Positions 24,258 through 34,072 of a stretch of 34,077 nt of DNA are shown here, one piece after another. This DNA is from an uncultured Bacilli bacterium (GTDB lineage: Bacteria; Bacillota_I; Bacilli_A; RFN20; CAG-826). A program made the position numbers and the translations under genes. Under the pieces are notes generated by a model that had not been told where the DNA came from, did no database searches, and saw only the letters and a program-made list of their open reading frames with translations. Where the stretch lies: NCBI GenBank assembly GCA_944350325.1, contig CALVOS010000088.1, forward strand, positions 1 to 34,077. The letters are read 5' to 3'. Each line of letters begins with the position of its first letter. The stretch's first letter is position 1.

Positions 24258-25579
24258 TGGACCGGGAGGCCATCGTCGCCCTGGCGACCCCGCCCATCCG
24301 CAGCGCCCTTCTGATCGTCCGCTCAAGCGGAGCGGGAGTTCTTTCGATCCTTGTCGATTTGCTCGGGCGCCCATCTGTCCGCTCCATCGAGGAGCGCTCC
24401 AGCTTCGTAGGGCTCCTCCATGACGAAGAAGGCAGGCCCATTGATCGGGTCGTCGCCCTTGCATATCCGTCCGGCAAATCCTCGACCGGAGAGGAATCCG
24501 TGGAAATCATCGCGCACGGAAACCCCGTCATCGGGGAAGGAATCGTCAAGGCGTTCCTTGCGAAAGGGGCGAGGATGGCAAGGCCTGGGGAATTCACCCT
24601 CCGCTCTTTTCTCAACGGGAAGATGAGCCTGGTGGAGGCGGAAGCGGTGAACGCGCTCATCGGGGCCTCGAGCCAGGAGGGCGCCTCTTTGTCCCTGATG
24701 GCCTTGGAAGGGGCTGCCTCAAGGAAAACCGAATCGGCGCTTCAAGAGGTCGCCTCAATGCTTGCAGCGGTGGAGACCAGCATAGATTTTCCCGAATACC
24801 GCGACTTGGAAGAGGATTTGCTGGGAAAAATCCAAAGGGAGGCTCCCTCTGTCCAACGGATCCTTGACGAACTCGTCCGGCAAGGTCGCGCCGCGACCGC
24901 CCTCATCAAGGGGGTGGACGTCGCCATCGTGGGTCTTCCGAACGTGGGGAAATCCTCGCTCCTCAACGCTTTCCTTGGGCAAGAGAGGGCGATTGTGACC
25001 GACATCCCCGGGACCACCCGGGACGTCGTCACGGGGGATGTGGTCTATAAGGGGATTCCTATCCGTTTCTATGACACCGCGGGGATGAGGGAAGCCAAGG
25101 ACCCTGTCGAAAGAAAGGGCATCGCCCTTGGGGAAGGCGCCATCCGGAAGGCGGACGTCGTCCTCGTGGTCTCCGATATCCGCGACGGGGCCGAGCCGCC
25201 TCTTCCCGAGGGGGTCCGCTGCCCCATCATCCATGTGAAAAATAAGGCGGATCTCTGGGAAGGAGGGTCGGAAGGCGTCCTCGCCTCTGCCATCAAGGGC
25301 GAGGTGGGTGAGGTCCTTGAGGCGATCGTTTCCGCCCTTTCCCTGAGCGCGGTCTCCTTGGATTCCCCGGCCCTGGTGAGCGAGCGGCAGCTTGATTTGG
25401 TTTCCCGGGCATCCTGCGCCTTGAAGGAGGCGGAATCCCTTTCCCGCGAGATGGCTCCCCTTTCCCTTGTCGCCCCCTCCCTTCAGGAGGCATACGCTCT
25501 TCTCAAGGAAGTCCTCGGAGCCTCGGCCTCTTCCGATATCGAGGACGAAATCTTTTCTCGCTTCTGCGTGGGAAAATAA
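24257..25579 (+). CDS. mnmE: tRNA uridine-5-carboxymethylaminomethyl modification GTPase MnmE
   Basis: A 440-residue GTPase which, with MnmG, modifies the wobble uridine of certain tRNAs. The N-terminal folate-binding domain contains [18 protein letters not shown] and [22 protein letters not shown]. The G domain has GLPNVGKSS (226-234), [12 protein letters not shown] (273-276) and NKAD. The C-terminal catalytic Cys is in the final CVGK (437-440). It starts at a GTG overlapping the previous stop (TAGTG), with GGGAGAAG upstream. Its usual partner genes mnmG and rsmG do not follow here; tatD does. Confidence 0.95.
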   Translation: MDREAIVALATPPIRSALLIVRSSGAGVLSILVDLLGRPSVRSIEERSSFVGLLHDEEGRPIDRVVALAYPSGKSSTGEESVEIIAHGNPVIGEGIVKAFLAKGARMARPGEFTLRSFLNGKMSLVEAEAVNALIGASSQEGASLSLMALEGAASRKTESALQEVASMLAAVETSIDFPEYRDLEEDLLGKIQREAPSVQRILDELVRQGRAATALIKGVDVAIVGLPNVGKSSLLNAFLGQERAIVTDIPGTTRDVVTGDVVYKGIPIRFYDTAGMREAKDPVERKGIALGEGAIRKADVVLVVSDIRDGAEPPLPEGVRCPIIHVKNKADLWEGGSEGVLASAIKGEVGEVLEAIVSALSLSAVSLDSPALVSERQLDLVSRASCALKEAESLSREMAPLSLVAPSLQEAYALLKEVLGASASSDIEDEIFSRFCVGK

Positions 25580-25582
25580 GGC

Positions 25583-26362
25583 ATGGAACTGTTTGACACC
25601 CATACGCATCTGAACGACCCTGCCCTCTTCGAGGAAAGGGACAGCATCATGGCGAGAGCGAGGGAGGAGGGGGTTCGTTTCCTTTTGGTGGCATCCTATG
25701 ACCTCCAAAGCGCCAGACGAGCTCTGGTTCTTTCCGAGGAATACCCGGAATGCCATCCGGCGATCGGGCTTCATCCCGAGAACCTTGAGGAGTCGTCCCC
25801 TGGGGACTGGGAGGACATTTGGGACCTTGCTTCCAGGAGCTGCGTCCTCGCGATCGGCGAGACCGGCCTCGACTACCACTGGGTGAAGGACCCCGGGTTC
25901 AGGGAGCGGCAAAGGGAAAGCTTCGTCCGCCACATCGAGTTCGCCGATTCTCTGGGCCTTCCCCTGACCATCCATTCCCGGGATGCTGCGGAAGATACGC
26001 TGAAGATTTTGAAAGAGCACACGCCCAACCACGGGGCCGTCATGCATTGCTACGGCTATAGCGCGGAGATGGTCCATGCCTTCGCCAGCCTTGGGATGTA
26101 TTTCGGCTTCGGAGGGGTGCTGACGTTTAAGAACGCGCGTGTCGCGAAAGAAGCCCTTCTGGCATGCCCAAGGGACAGGATGATTTTCGAGACGGACGCC
26201 CCCTATCTATCCCCCGAGCCTTTCCGCGGGAAAAGGAACGAGCCTTCCTATGTCAAATGGGTATACAGGAAGGCTGGCGAACTCCTGTCTCTTCCTACGG
26301 AAGAGGTTGCCGCGATCGCGAAGGAGAATGCGGAAAGAATATTTCACGTGAAACATATATGA
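25583..26362 (+). CDS. tatD: TatD-family metal-dependent DNase
   Basis: A 259-residue TIM-barrel hydrolase. Metal and catalytic residues are visible: DTHTHL (His7, His9), GETGLDY (Glu93), HSRDA (His131), HCYGYS (His155) and ETDAPYL (Asp205). The family has 3'-5' DNase or general phosphodiesterase activity. Its last codons (F-H-V-K-H) contain a parS-like site at 26340-26355. The stop overlaps the rnmV start as ATGA. The order tatD-rnmV-rsmA is conserved in Bacillota. Confidence 0.94.
   Translation: MELFDTHTHLNDPALFEERDSIMARAREEGVRFLLVASYDLQSARRALVLSEEYPECHPAIGLHPENLEESSPGDWEDIWDLASRSCVLAIGETGLDYHWVKDPGFRERQRESFVRHIEFADSLGLPLTIHSRDAAEDTLKILKEHTPNHGAVMHCYGYSAEMVHAFASLGMYFGFGGVLTFKNARVAKEALLACPRDRMIFETDAPYLSPEPFRGKRNEPSYVKWVYRKAGELLSLPTEEVAAIAKENAERIFHVKHI
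26340..26355. promoter_or_regulatory. parS-like centromere site 1 (ParB binding)
   Basis: TATTTCACGTGAAACA differs from the Bacillus parS consensus TGTTTCACGTGAAACA at one position. It contains the 12-bp perfect palindrome TTTCACGTGAAA and lies in the 3' end of tatD, four bases before the rnmV ATG, about 6.3 kb from oriC. The match is direct; ParB binding is inferred from the consensus. Confidence 0.85.
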
Positions 26363-26895
26363 GCAACCTCCGTCCGGTGATCGTCGTGGAAGGAAAGACA
26401 GATGTGCAGTTTCTTTCCTCCTTTGTCAAAGCGGACTTTGTCGAAGTTAACGGTTCAGCGATTTCACGTGAAACAATATCCTACATCTCAACCTTAGCAA
26501 GGACACGAAGGGTAGTTGTGCTGACGGACCCCGATGGCCCAGGGAAGAGAATCCGGAAGGTGCTAGACGAGGCCGTTCCTGGGCTGGCCCACGCCTTCGT
26601 CCCTAAGGAGCGGTGCATTCGCGGCAAGAAGGTAGGGATCGCCGAAAGCGATAAGGAAAGCGTGCTTCTCGCTCTTGAAAACGTCGTGCCGGGGGAGGAA
26701 GCCCCCTTAAGCGATCTCGATGAGGCTTCCCTTTTCCGGCTCGGGCTCTTAGGGCAACATGACAGCGCCCGGCTTCGCAAGACCCTTGGGGAAAAGCTTC
26801 ATATCGGGGAGGCCAACGGCCGTTCCTTCCTCAAGAGGTGCAGGGCCCTCGGCCTGATGGAGGAAGATCTGCGGAGGCTCCTGGATGGACGTTGA
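26359..26895 (+). CDS. rnmV: Ribonuclease M5
   Basis: A 178-residue TOPRIM nuclease that matures 5S rRNA precursors in Bacillota. TOPRIM motifs: VVEGKTD (Glu11) and LTDPDGPGKRIR (Asp57, Asp59). I chose the ATG at 26359 because it overlaps the tatD stop (ATGA) and starts the conserved sequence; the frame is open farther upstream inside tatD. No Shine-Dalgarno is visible because the parS-like site occupies that position, so translation probably depends on coupling to tatD. A second parS-like site encodes residues 35-39 (ISRET). It overlaps rsmA by 11 bases. Confidence 0.93.
   Translation: MSNLRPVIVVEGKTDVQFLSSFVKADFVEVNGSAISRETISYISTLARTRRVVVLTDPDGPGKRIRKVLDEAVPGLAHAFVPKERCIRGKKVGIAESDKESVLLALENVVPGEEAPLSDLDEASLFRLGLLGQHDSARLRKTLGEKLHIGEANGRSFLKRCRALGLMEEDLRRLLDGR
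26460..26475. promoter_or_regulatory. parS-like centromere site 2 (ParB binding)
   Basis: GATTTCACGTGAAACA shares the same 12-bp palindrome TTTCACGTGAAA plus the CA flank, with two differences from the Bacillus consensus at its first two positions. It lies within rnmV exactly 120 bp from site 1. Confidence 0.8.
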
Positions 26896-27685
26896 GAAGT
26901 ATTTCGAAAATGTTCGGTCCTACATGCTTCTTGCGAAAAAGGAGGTAGGGCAGAACTTTCTTGTCGACTCCCGGGTGGCGGGACGGATCGTGGAGGCCCT
27001 TGATGCAAGGAGCGGCGATCGAGTCCTTGAGATAGGGCCAGGGGCCGGCTCGCTTTCCTTCTTCCTTGCCCAAGGGGAGGGAGACTCTCTTCTCGTGGAC
27101 ATCGACGAGGCGCTCATCGCCAAGCTGGAGAAGGATTTCGAAGGGAACCCCCGCGTCACCCCCGTCAAAGGAAACGCGTTGGAAACGGACTTCAGTCAGT
27201 TCGACCGAATCATCGGCAACCTTCCCTACTACATCACGACCTCTCTTTTGGAAAAGGCCGCCGTCGAGATGAAAGAAGGCGCTCGCGCGGTCTTCATGAT
27301 CCAGAAGGAGGTGTTTCGCCGGGTCATAGCAAAGCCGGGAGAGGAAGGCTACGGCCCGCTTTCGATCCTCCTTTCCTTATCTGCGGAAACGCAGAAGGAG
27401 ATGGTCGTGCCCCCTACTGCCTTTGTTCCACCTCCCCATGTGGAAAGCCTTGTGTTTTCCCTGTTGTTTTCCAGAAATTTTAATTTTGACAGAGGAGAAT
27501 TCCTTCTTTTTCTAAAGAAGCTTTTCCTTCACAGAAGAAAGCGGATCCTCTTTGACCTTACCTCGATGACAGGCAAGGAAGGCGCCTTGGCGGCGCTTGA
27601 GAATGCCGGCATTCCCGAGACCGAGCGGGCGGAGAGCGTCTCGCCTTCCCGATTCCTCCGCTTGTTTGAAGGAATGGGGCGGTGA
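26885..27685 (+). CDS. rsmA: 16S rRNA dimethyladenosine transferase (KsgA)
   Basis: A 266-residue SAM-dependent enzyme that dimethylates two adjacent adenosines in the 3' hairpin of 16S rRNA. Markers are KKEVGQNFLVD (18-28), motif I EIGPGAGSL (49-57), VDIDEALI, and the catalytic motif IV NLPYY (112-116). PPTAFVPPPHVESLVF and the C-terminal helical domain are typical. CGGAGG lies seven bases before the ATG inside rnmV. Length is normal. Confidence 0.96.
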   Translation: MDVEKYFENVRSYMLLAKKEVGQNFLVDSRVAGRIVEALDARSGDRVLEIGPGAGSLSFFLAQGEGDSLLVDIDEALIAKLEKDFEGNPRVTPVKGNALETDFSQFDRIIGNLPYYITTSLLEKAAVEMKEGARAVFMIQKEVFRRVIAKPGEEGYGPLSILLSLSAETQKEMVVPPTAFVPPPHVESLVFSLLFSRNFNFDRGEFLLFLKKLFLHRRKRILFDLTSMTGKEGALAALENAGIPETERAESVSPSRFLRLFEGMGR

Positions 27686-27702
27686 GAGGGCGCCTCGTGC
27701 GC

Positions 27703-27708
27703 TACAAT
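27703..27708 (+). promoter_or_regulatory. Possible -10 element upstream of ispE
   Basis: TACAAT lies 22 bases before the ispE ATG in the short rsmA-ispE gap, one mismatch from TATAAT. No supporting -35 sequence is clear, so the promoter is tentative. Confidence 0.35.
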
Positions 27709-27730
27709 CGGGATAGTCGGAGGAGGAAGG

Positions 27731-28588
27731 ATGGAGCGCTTCGAACCAAAGGCCAAGATCAACGTCGCCCTTAGGGTGGTTGGCCGTCGCGAGGACGGCT
27801 ATCACGACGTGGAGATGGTCAATCTCCCCCTCGCCATGTCGGATACCCTCGAGATCGGGCTTGCGGAAGGGGAAGAGGACATCCTTGCCGTCAGCGACGA
27901 TCGTCTCGCGGATCCGGAGAAGAACCTCGTGACGAAGGCCTTCCGCGCCTTCCGCAAGAAGACTGGAAGAAACGTTTGGTTCCGGGCCGTGCTCCAAAAG
28001 AGGATTCCCGTCGAAGCGGGCCTTGGAGGCGGCTCATCGGACTGTGCCTCCGCGATTATTGGAGCCTACCGCCTTGCCGATATCGACGATCTGGAGGGGA
28101 TGCGCTCGCTCGCTCTCTCACTAGGGGCTGACGTCCCCTACTTCCTGAACCCTTCGCCATCTTACGTGACGGGGATCGGCGAGCTCGCCGAGCCGCTAGA
28201 TGGCATCCCTTCCTTTCATGTCCTTCTCGCCAAGCCTGCCCAAGGGCTCAGCACGAAGGTCGTCTATTGCGCCTCTGACGCGATGAGGCGCCTTCCCATC
28301 GATTGCCAAAGGCTTATCGACGCCCTGAGAAGGAAGGACCTTGCCGAAGCCTCCCGGTTCGCCGGGAACGACCTCCAGGAGGCCGCCTGCTCCCTTCTTC
28401 CGAAGGTGTGCGAGCTGACCAGGATCATGCGCGGGTTCGGGTTCCCCTTCGTCCAGATGAGCGGATCGGGAACCTCGGTGTTCGCGATCGACGAAGATCT
28501 CGATCGGCTGGAGGCCGCGCGAAAGAAGCTAAGGGAAGACGGCTACATGGCAAGAATCACGACCACGATGGCAAGCCCTGCGAAATAA
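27731..28588 (+). CDS. ispE: 4-diphosphocytidyl-2-C-methyl-D-erythritol kinase
   Basis: A 285-residue GHMP kinase of the MEP isoprenoid pathway that phosphorylates CDP-ME. Family features: KAKINVALRVVGRREDGYH (8-25), the ATP loop EAGLGGGSSDCA (95-106), catalytic Asp134 in GADVPYF, and the C-terminal MSGSGTSVFA. Length is normal. GGAGGAGGAAGG lies just before the ATG. Presence of IspE implies the non-mevalonate route. It is followed at once by glmU, whose Shine-Dalgarno abuts the ispE stop. Confidence 0.95.
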   Translation: MERFEPKAKINVALRVVGRREDGYHDVEMVNLPLAMSDTLEIGLAEGEEDILAVSDDRLADPEKNLVTKAFRAFRKKTGRNVWFRAVLQKRIPVEAGLGGGSSDCASAIIGAYRLADIDDLEGMRSLALSLGADVPYFLNPSPSYVTGIGELAEPLDGIPSFHVLLAKPAQGLSTKVVYCASDAMRRLPIDCQRLIDALRRKDLAEASRFAGNDLQEAACSLLPKVCELTRIMRGFGFPFVQMSGSGTSVFAIDEDLDRLEAARKKLREDGYMARITTTMASPAK

Positions 28589-28596
28589 GGAGTCTT

Positions 28597-29976
28597 ATGG
28601 ATAGATACGCGATCATCCTTGCCGCTGGCAAGGGAAGCCGGATGAAGAGCCGGCGTGAGGACATCAGCAAGGTTTCCTTCCCGATTCTGGGAAGGCCCCT
28701 CGTCAAATGGATCATCGAGGCACTCAAGCCCCTTGGGGCAAAGAGACTTATCGCGATCATCGGCTTCGGGGGCGCCACATCTAAGCCGATCGTGGAGGAA
28801 GACTGCGAGGTCGTCTGGCAGAGGGAGCAGAAAGGGGCGGGCCACGCGGTAATGCAGGTCGCCCCGCTTCTGGAAGGGAAGGAGGGGCAGACCATCATCT
28901 GCTGCGGAGACACCCCTCTTATCACCACGGATCTCTACCAAGGCCTGTTCGATGCCCATGAGGCGGGAGGGAATTCCCTCACCATCATGACTTCGGTTCT
29001 TGAGGAACCCCATGGATACGGAAGGATCGTCCGGGATGCTAAAGGGAACGTCATCCAGATTCGCGAGCAGAAGGACTGCGACGAGGAGGCCGAGAAGATC
29101 CGCGAGGTGAACGCCGGGGTCTACGTCTTCGATAACAAGGAGCTGTTCGAGGCGCTTCACCACATCACCACGAACAACGCAGCCGGTGAGTACTATTTGA
29201 CCGATGTCATCGAACTTTTCGCCAAGAAAGGCCTGAAGGTGGGAACCTTTGAGGTCGCGGATATCGATGAGACCATGGGGGTGAACGACCGCTACCAGCT
29301 TTCCGTCGCCGAAGCGAACCTGAAGGCAAGGATCAACCGGGAGCACATGCTCCGCGGCGTCACGATTGAGGATAGCGATTCGACATTCATTGGGCCGGAC
29401 GTCGTCATCGGCGCGGACACGATCATTCGCCCCGGCTGCTACATCATGGGGGAAACGGTGATCGGGGAAGGAAACATCATCGGCCCCAACTCCTACATCG
29501 AAAACTGCGTGATCGGGTCGGAAAACCACATCCTATCCTCCTGGCTAAATGACGTCGTGGTCGGAGACGACAACCAGATTGGGCCCTATTTCCACGCGAG
29601 GTGCGGAACGACGATTGCCTCCCACACGTCGCTTGGGAATTTCTGCGAGTTTAAGAATGTGCGGGTCGACAGCGGCGCAAAGGCCCATCACCTCTCCTAC
29701 ATCGGGGACGCGATCGTTGGTGAGGACGCGAACATCGGCTGCGGTGTCATCACGGCGAACTTTGACGGAGTGAACAAGAACATCACCACGATCGGAAAGG
29801 GCGCCTTTATCGGCTGCGACAGCGTACTCGTCGCTCCCGTGGAAATTGGGAAGGAGTCCCTGGTTGCCGCCGGAAGCGTCATCACGGAGAACGTCCCGGA
29901 TGGCGCGGCCGCTTTCGGAAGAAGTAGGCAGACGAACAAGCCTGGCACAGCCAAAAGACTTCTGAAGAAGGACTAA
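28597..29976 (+). CDS. glmU: Bifunctional N-acetylglucosamine-1-P uridyltransferase / glucosamine-1-P acetyltransferase
   Basis: A 459-residue enzyme making UDP-GlcNAc for peptidoglycan. The N-terminal pyrophosphorylase has LAAGKGSRMKS (8-18), QKGAGHAV and the metal Asp105 in CCGDTPL. The C-terminal half is a left-handed beta helix of hexapeptide repeats, with the acetyltransferase sequence KAHHLSYIGDA, then GCGVITANFDG and GRSRQTNKPG. I used the ATG at 28597 (AAGGAG four bases upstream); the frame is open upstream inside ispE without homology. Slight deviations (HHL for NHL, GCGVIT for GAGTIT) are conservative. Peptidoglycan precursor synthesis argues against a wall-less organism. Confidence 0.95.
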   Translation: MDRYAIILAAGKGSRMKSRREDISKVSFPILGRPLVKWIIEALKPLGAKRLIAIIGFGGATSKPIVEEDCEVVWQREQKGAGHAVMQVAPLLEGKEGQTIICCGDTPLITTDLYQGLFDAHEAGGNSLTIMTSVLEEPHGYGRIVRDAKGNVIQIREQKDCDEEAEKIREVNAGVYVFDNKELFEALHHITTNNAAGEYYLTDVIELFAKKGLKVGTFEVADIDETMGVNDRYQLSVAEANLKARINREHMLRGVTIEDSDSTFIGPDVVIGADTIIRPGCYIMGETVIGEGNIIGPNSYIENCVIGSENHILSSWLNDVVVGDDNQIGPYFHARCGTTIASHTSLGNFCEFKNVRVDSGAKAHHLSYIGDAIVGEDANIGCGVITANFDGVNKNITTIGKGAFIGCDSVLVAPVEIGKESLVAAGSVITENVPDGAAAFGRSRQTNKPGTAKRLLKKD

Positions 29977-30080
29977 GTAACGCAAACAGCGTTACGTAAA
30001 TCTATCGATTCAATCGAAAGATTTTCGAATTTCACAGATGTATATCATTACATCTTTGAATGTAACGCAATCCGCGTTAC
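29977..30080. repeat. Cluster of inverted repeats upstream of the RHH-macrodomain unit
   Basis: The AT-rich gap is bracketed by two copies of a perfect palindrome GTAACGC-N5-GCGTTAC, at 29977-29995 (N5 AAACA) and 30062-30080 (N5 AATCC). Between them lie TCGATT-C-AATCGA (30005-30017), TCGAAA-GAT-TTTCGA (30014-30028) and AGATGTA-N6-TACATCT (30036-30055). The two outer copies share arms but not loops, as expected for protein operators. The second ends nine bases before the next ATG. Autoregulation by the RHH protein is inferred; a promoter with TATCAT at 30043-30048 is possible but weak. Confidence 0.8.
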
Positions 30081-30089
30081 GATTGAGGT

Positions 30090-30356
30090 ATGGCAAAGAC
30101 AACTTTGAATCTTCGCGTCGACCCGCGCGTGAAAAAGGACGCTGAGAAGGTGTTCGCCAAGCTAGGCATTTCGATGACGTTCGCTGTCACGGAATTTCTG
30201 AAGGCCTCCGCTAGGGATGGCAGGCTTCCTTTCTCGCTTGAGTTAGGGAAGGCCTCTCCCAATAAGCCTGTGGCGAGAAAAAAGGCGGCTCCTATGCCCG
30301 CCAAGGAAGAAAAGAAGCCCCCTCTCACGCTAAAGAAGGCTTTGGAGTACCTTTGA
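30090..30356 (+). CDS. RelB/DinJ-like ribbon-helix-helix protein, no partner toxin
   Basis: An 88-residue protein. Residues 4-52 (TTLNLRVDPRVKKDAEKVFA, LGISMTFAVTEFLKAS, GRLPFSL) follow the RelB/DinJ antitoxin pattern: a DNA-binding beta strand (TLNLRV), then two helices. The C-terminal third is Lys/Pro/Ala-rich and may be disordered until bound to a partner. GAGG is one base before the ATG, so initiation is probably weak. A RelE/YafQ toxin would normally follow. Instead the next gene, three bases away, encodes a macrodomain hydrolase. Inverted repeats upstream are likely its operators. The fold is quite sure; the function as antitoxin, regulator or both is unknown. Confidence 0.82.
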   Translation: MAKTTLNLRVDPRVKKDAEKVFAKLGISMTFAVTEFLKASARDGRLPFSLELGKASPNKPVARKKAAPMPAKEEKKPPLTLKKALEYL

Positions 30357-30359
30357 GTC

Positions 30360-31142
30360 ATGGAAGACCTAGCGAGGGTCGAACGTCTTATTCAGATCCT
30401 TCTCCTTGATCATCCTGAGCACGCCTTCCTGGTAAGGCAATACGGGAGAGGCTATCGCGAAAGAAGGAAGCTTCTTCAAGGACTCATGGCGCTTCGTCCC
30501 GCCGGTCCCTTGTCGCAGGAGTTCCTAAGGCTCGAGGGGGCCTTGCTCGATGAGGAACGGGAAGAGTCCGGACTCATCGACATCCTCTCCCTTGCTGCCT
30601 CCGTCTTCCCGAAGATCACGCATTTCCACGGGGACATGCTCCGCCTTCGGGCGGACTGCTACGTGAACGAGGCGAGCCTCGAGCTCCAGGGGTGTTTCGT
30701 CCCTGGGCACCGTTCGCTGGATGCCAGGATCCATTCCGCCTCCGGCCTTGAGCTAAGGAACGCCTGCAAGAGGTTTTCGGACCAGGTTTCCTCCGTCCGG
30801 CCGGGCCTTGTCTGGATCACCGAAGGCTACCACCTCGCCGCGAAGCGCGTGGTGCACGCTGTCCCGCCCTCTGTCCGCGGGAGGCTTCGCGACATCGACG
30901 CCCGCGATCTCTCCTTGACCTACGAAAGGGCGCTCCGCCTTGCCGAGAAAAGCGGCATGCGCACGGTCGCCCTCCCCTGCCTATCCACCGGGGAGAAGGG
31001 GTTCCCAAGAAAGGATGCCTGCGGAATCGCGATCGATGCCGTCCTTGAGGAGATCTCCTCCTCGAAGGATGCTCCGATCGTCTGCTTCGTCACGGAGAAG
31101 GAAGAGGACAGGGCGCTCTACGAAGAAAGGCTGGGCATCTAG
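30360..31142 (+). CDS. Macrodomain protein-ADP-ribose hydrolase, zinc-macrodomain (SirTM-linked) type
   Basis: A 260-residue protein. The N-terminal extension (1-85, with LLQGLMALRPAGPLSQEFL) matches that of bacterial zinc-dependent macrodomains rather than generic MacroD. The macrodomain runs from GDMLRLRADCYVNEAS (91-106) through GCFVPGH and ARIHSASGLELR, ITEGYHLAAKRVVHAV (153-168) and the loop CLSTGEKGFPRKDA (207-220). These enzymes remove ADP-ribose from proteins and normally sit with SirTM, GcvH-L and LplA2, none of which is here. As I recall the family, zinc is held by Cys-His-Cys in GCFxPxHxC. Here Cys112 and His117 remain, but the last ligand is Ser119. The second Asn of the usual VNAAN is also changed (VNEAS). 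Activity is therefore uncertain. Confidence 0.82.
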   Translation: MEDLARVERLIQILLLDHPEHAFLVRQYGRGYRERRKLLQGLMALRPAGPLSQEFLRLEGALLDEEREESGLIDILSLAASVFPKITHFHGDMLRLRADCYVNEASLELQGCFVPGHRSLDARIHSASGLELRNACKRFSDQVSSVRPGLVWITEGYHLAAKRVVHAVPPSVRGRLRDIDARDLSLTYERALRLAEKSGMRTVALPCLSTGEKGFPRKDACGIAIDAVLEEISSSKDAPIVCFVTEKEEDRALYEERLGI

Positions 31143-31144
31143 CG

Positions 31145-31324
31145 ATGTGTTTCCGTCTTAGAAGGAGGAAGCCATCCTTCCCGCTTAAAGAAATCGAGCG
31201 CGAGCGCCTCCTTGGAAACAGGAACAAGGCCGCCGCCCTCCTTGAGAAGGCTCATCGCTCCGGCGAGATCGGCGAGGCCGCCTACCGCATAGAGAAGGAG
31301 CTTCTCCTCAAGGAACTAGACTAG
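31145..31324 (+). CDS. Small basic protein, 59 residues, unknown function
   Basis: An ATG two bases after the macrodomain stop opens a 59-codon frame ending in TAG at 31322-31324, just before the terminator. It begins MCFRLRRRKPSFPLKEIERE and ends RIEKELLLKELD: a very basic N-terminus followed by a helix-prone segment. Only a weak Shine-Dalgarno is seen. Tight spacing and placement before the shared terminator support it as the third gene of the unit. I recognise no family. Confidence 0.55.
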   Translation: MCFRLRRRKPSFPLKEIERERLLGNRNKAAALLEKAHRSGEIGEAAYRIEKELLLKELD

Positions 31325-31333
31325 GAGAACAAG

Positions 31334-31363
31334 AAAGGCCCCTCCTTCCGGAGAGGCCTTTTT
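31334..31363. terminator. Bidirectional intrinsic terminator
   Basis: AAAGGCCCCTCC-TTCC-GGAGAGGCCTTTTT is a 12-bp stem with one mismatch and T5 on the plus strand. The minus strand reads into TTTCTTGTTCT. It lies between convergent genes, the RHH-macrodomain unit and ppdK, and can end both. Confidence 0.9.
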
Positions 31364-31381
31364 GTCCTTTGGGGACGGGGG

Positions 31382-34036
<2,655 letters not shown>

Positions 34037-34059
34037 TGATTCCTCCTGAGACAATTCGC

Positions 34060-34072
34060 GGGCCATTGGCCC
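34060..34072. repeat. Short inverted repeat in the ppdK leader
   Basis: GGGCCA-T-TGGCCC, 6-bp perfect arms, lies 23 bases upstream of the ppdK start at the window edge. It could be an operator or leader stem, but too little flanking sequence is visible to say. Confidence 0.35.
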
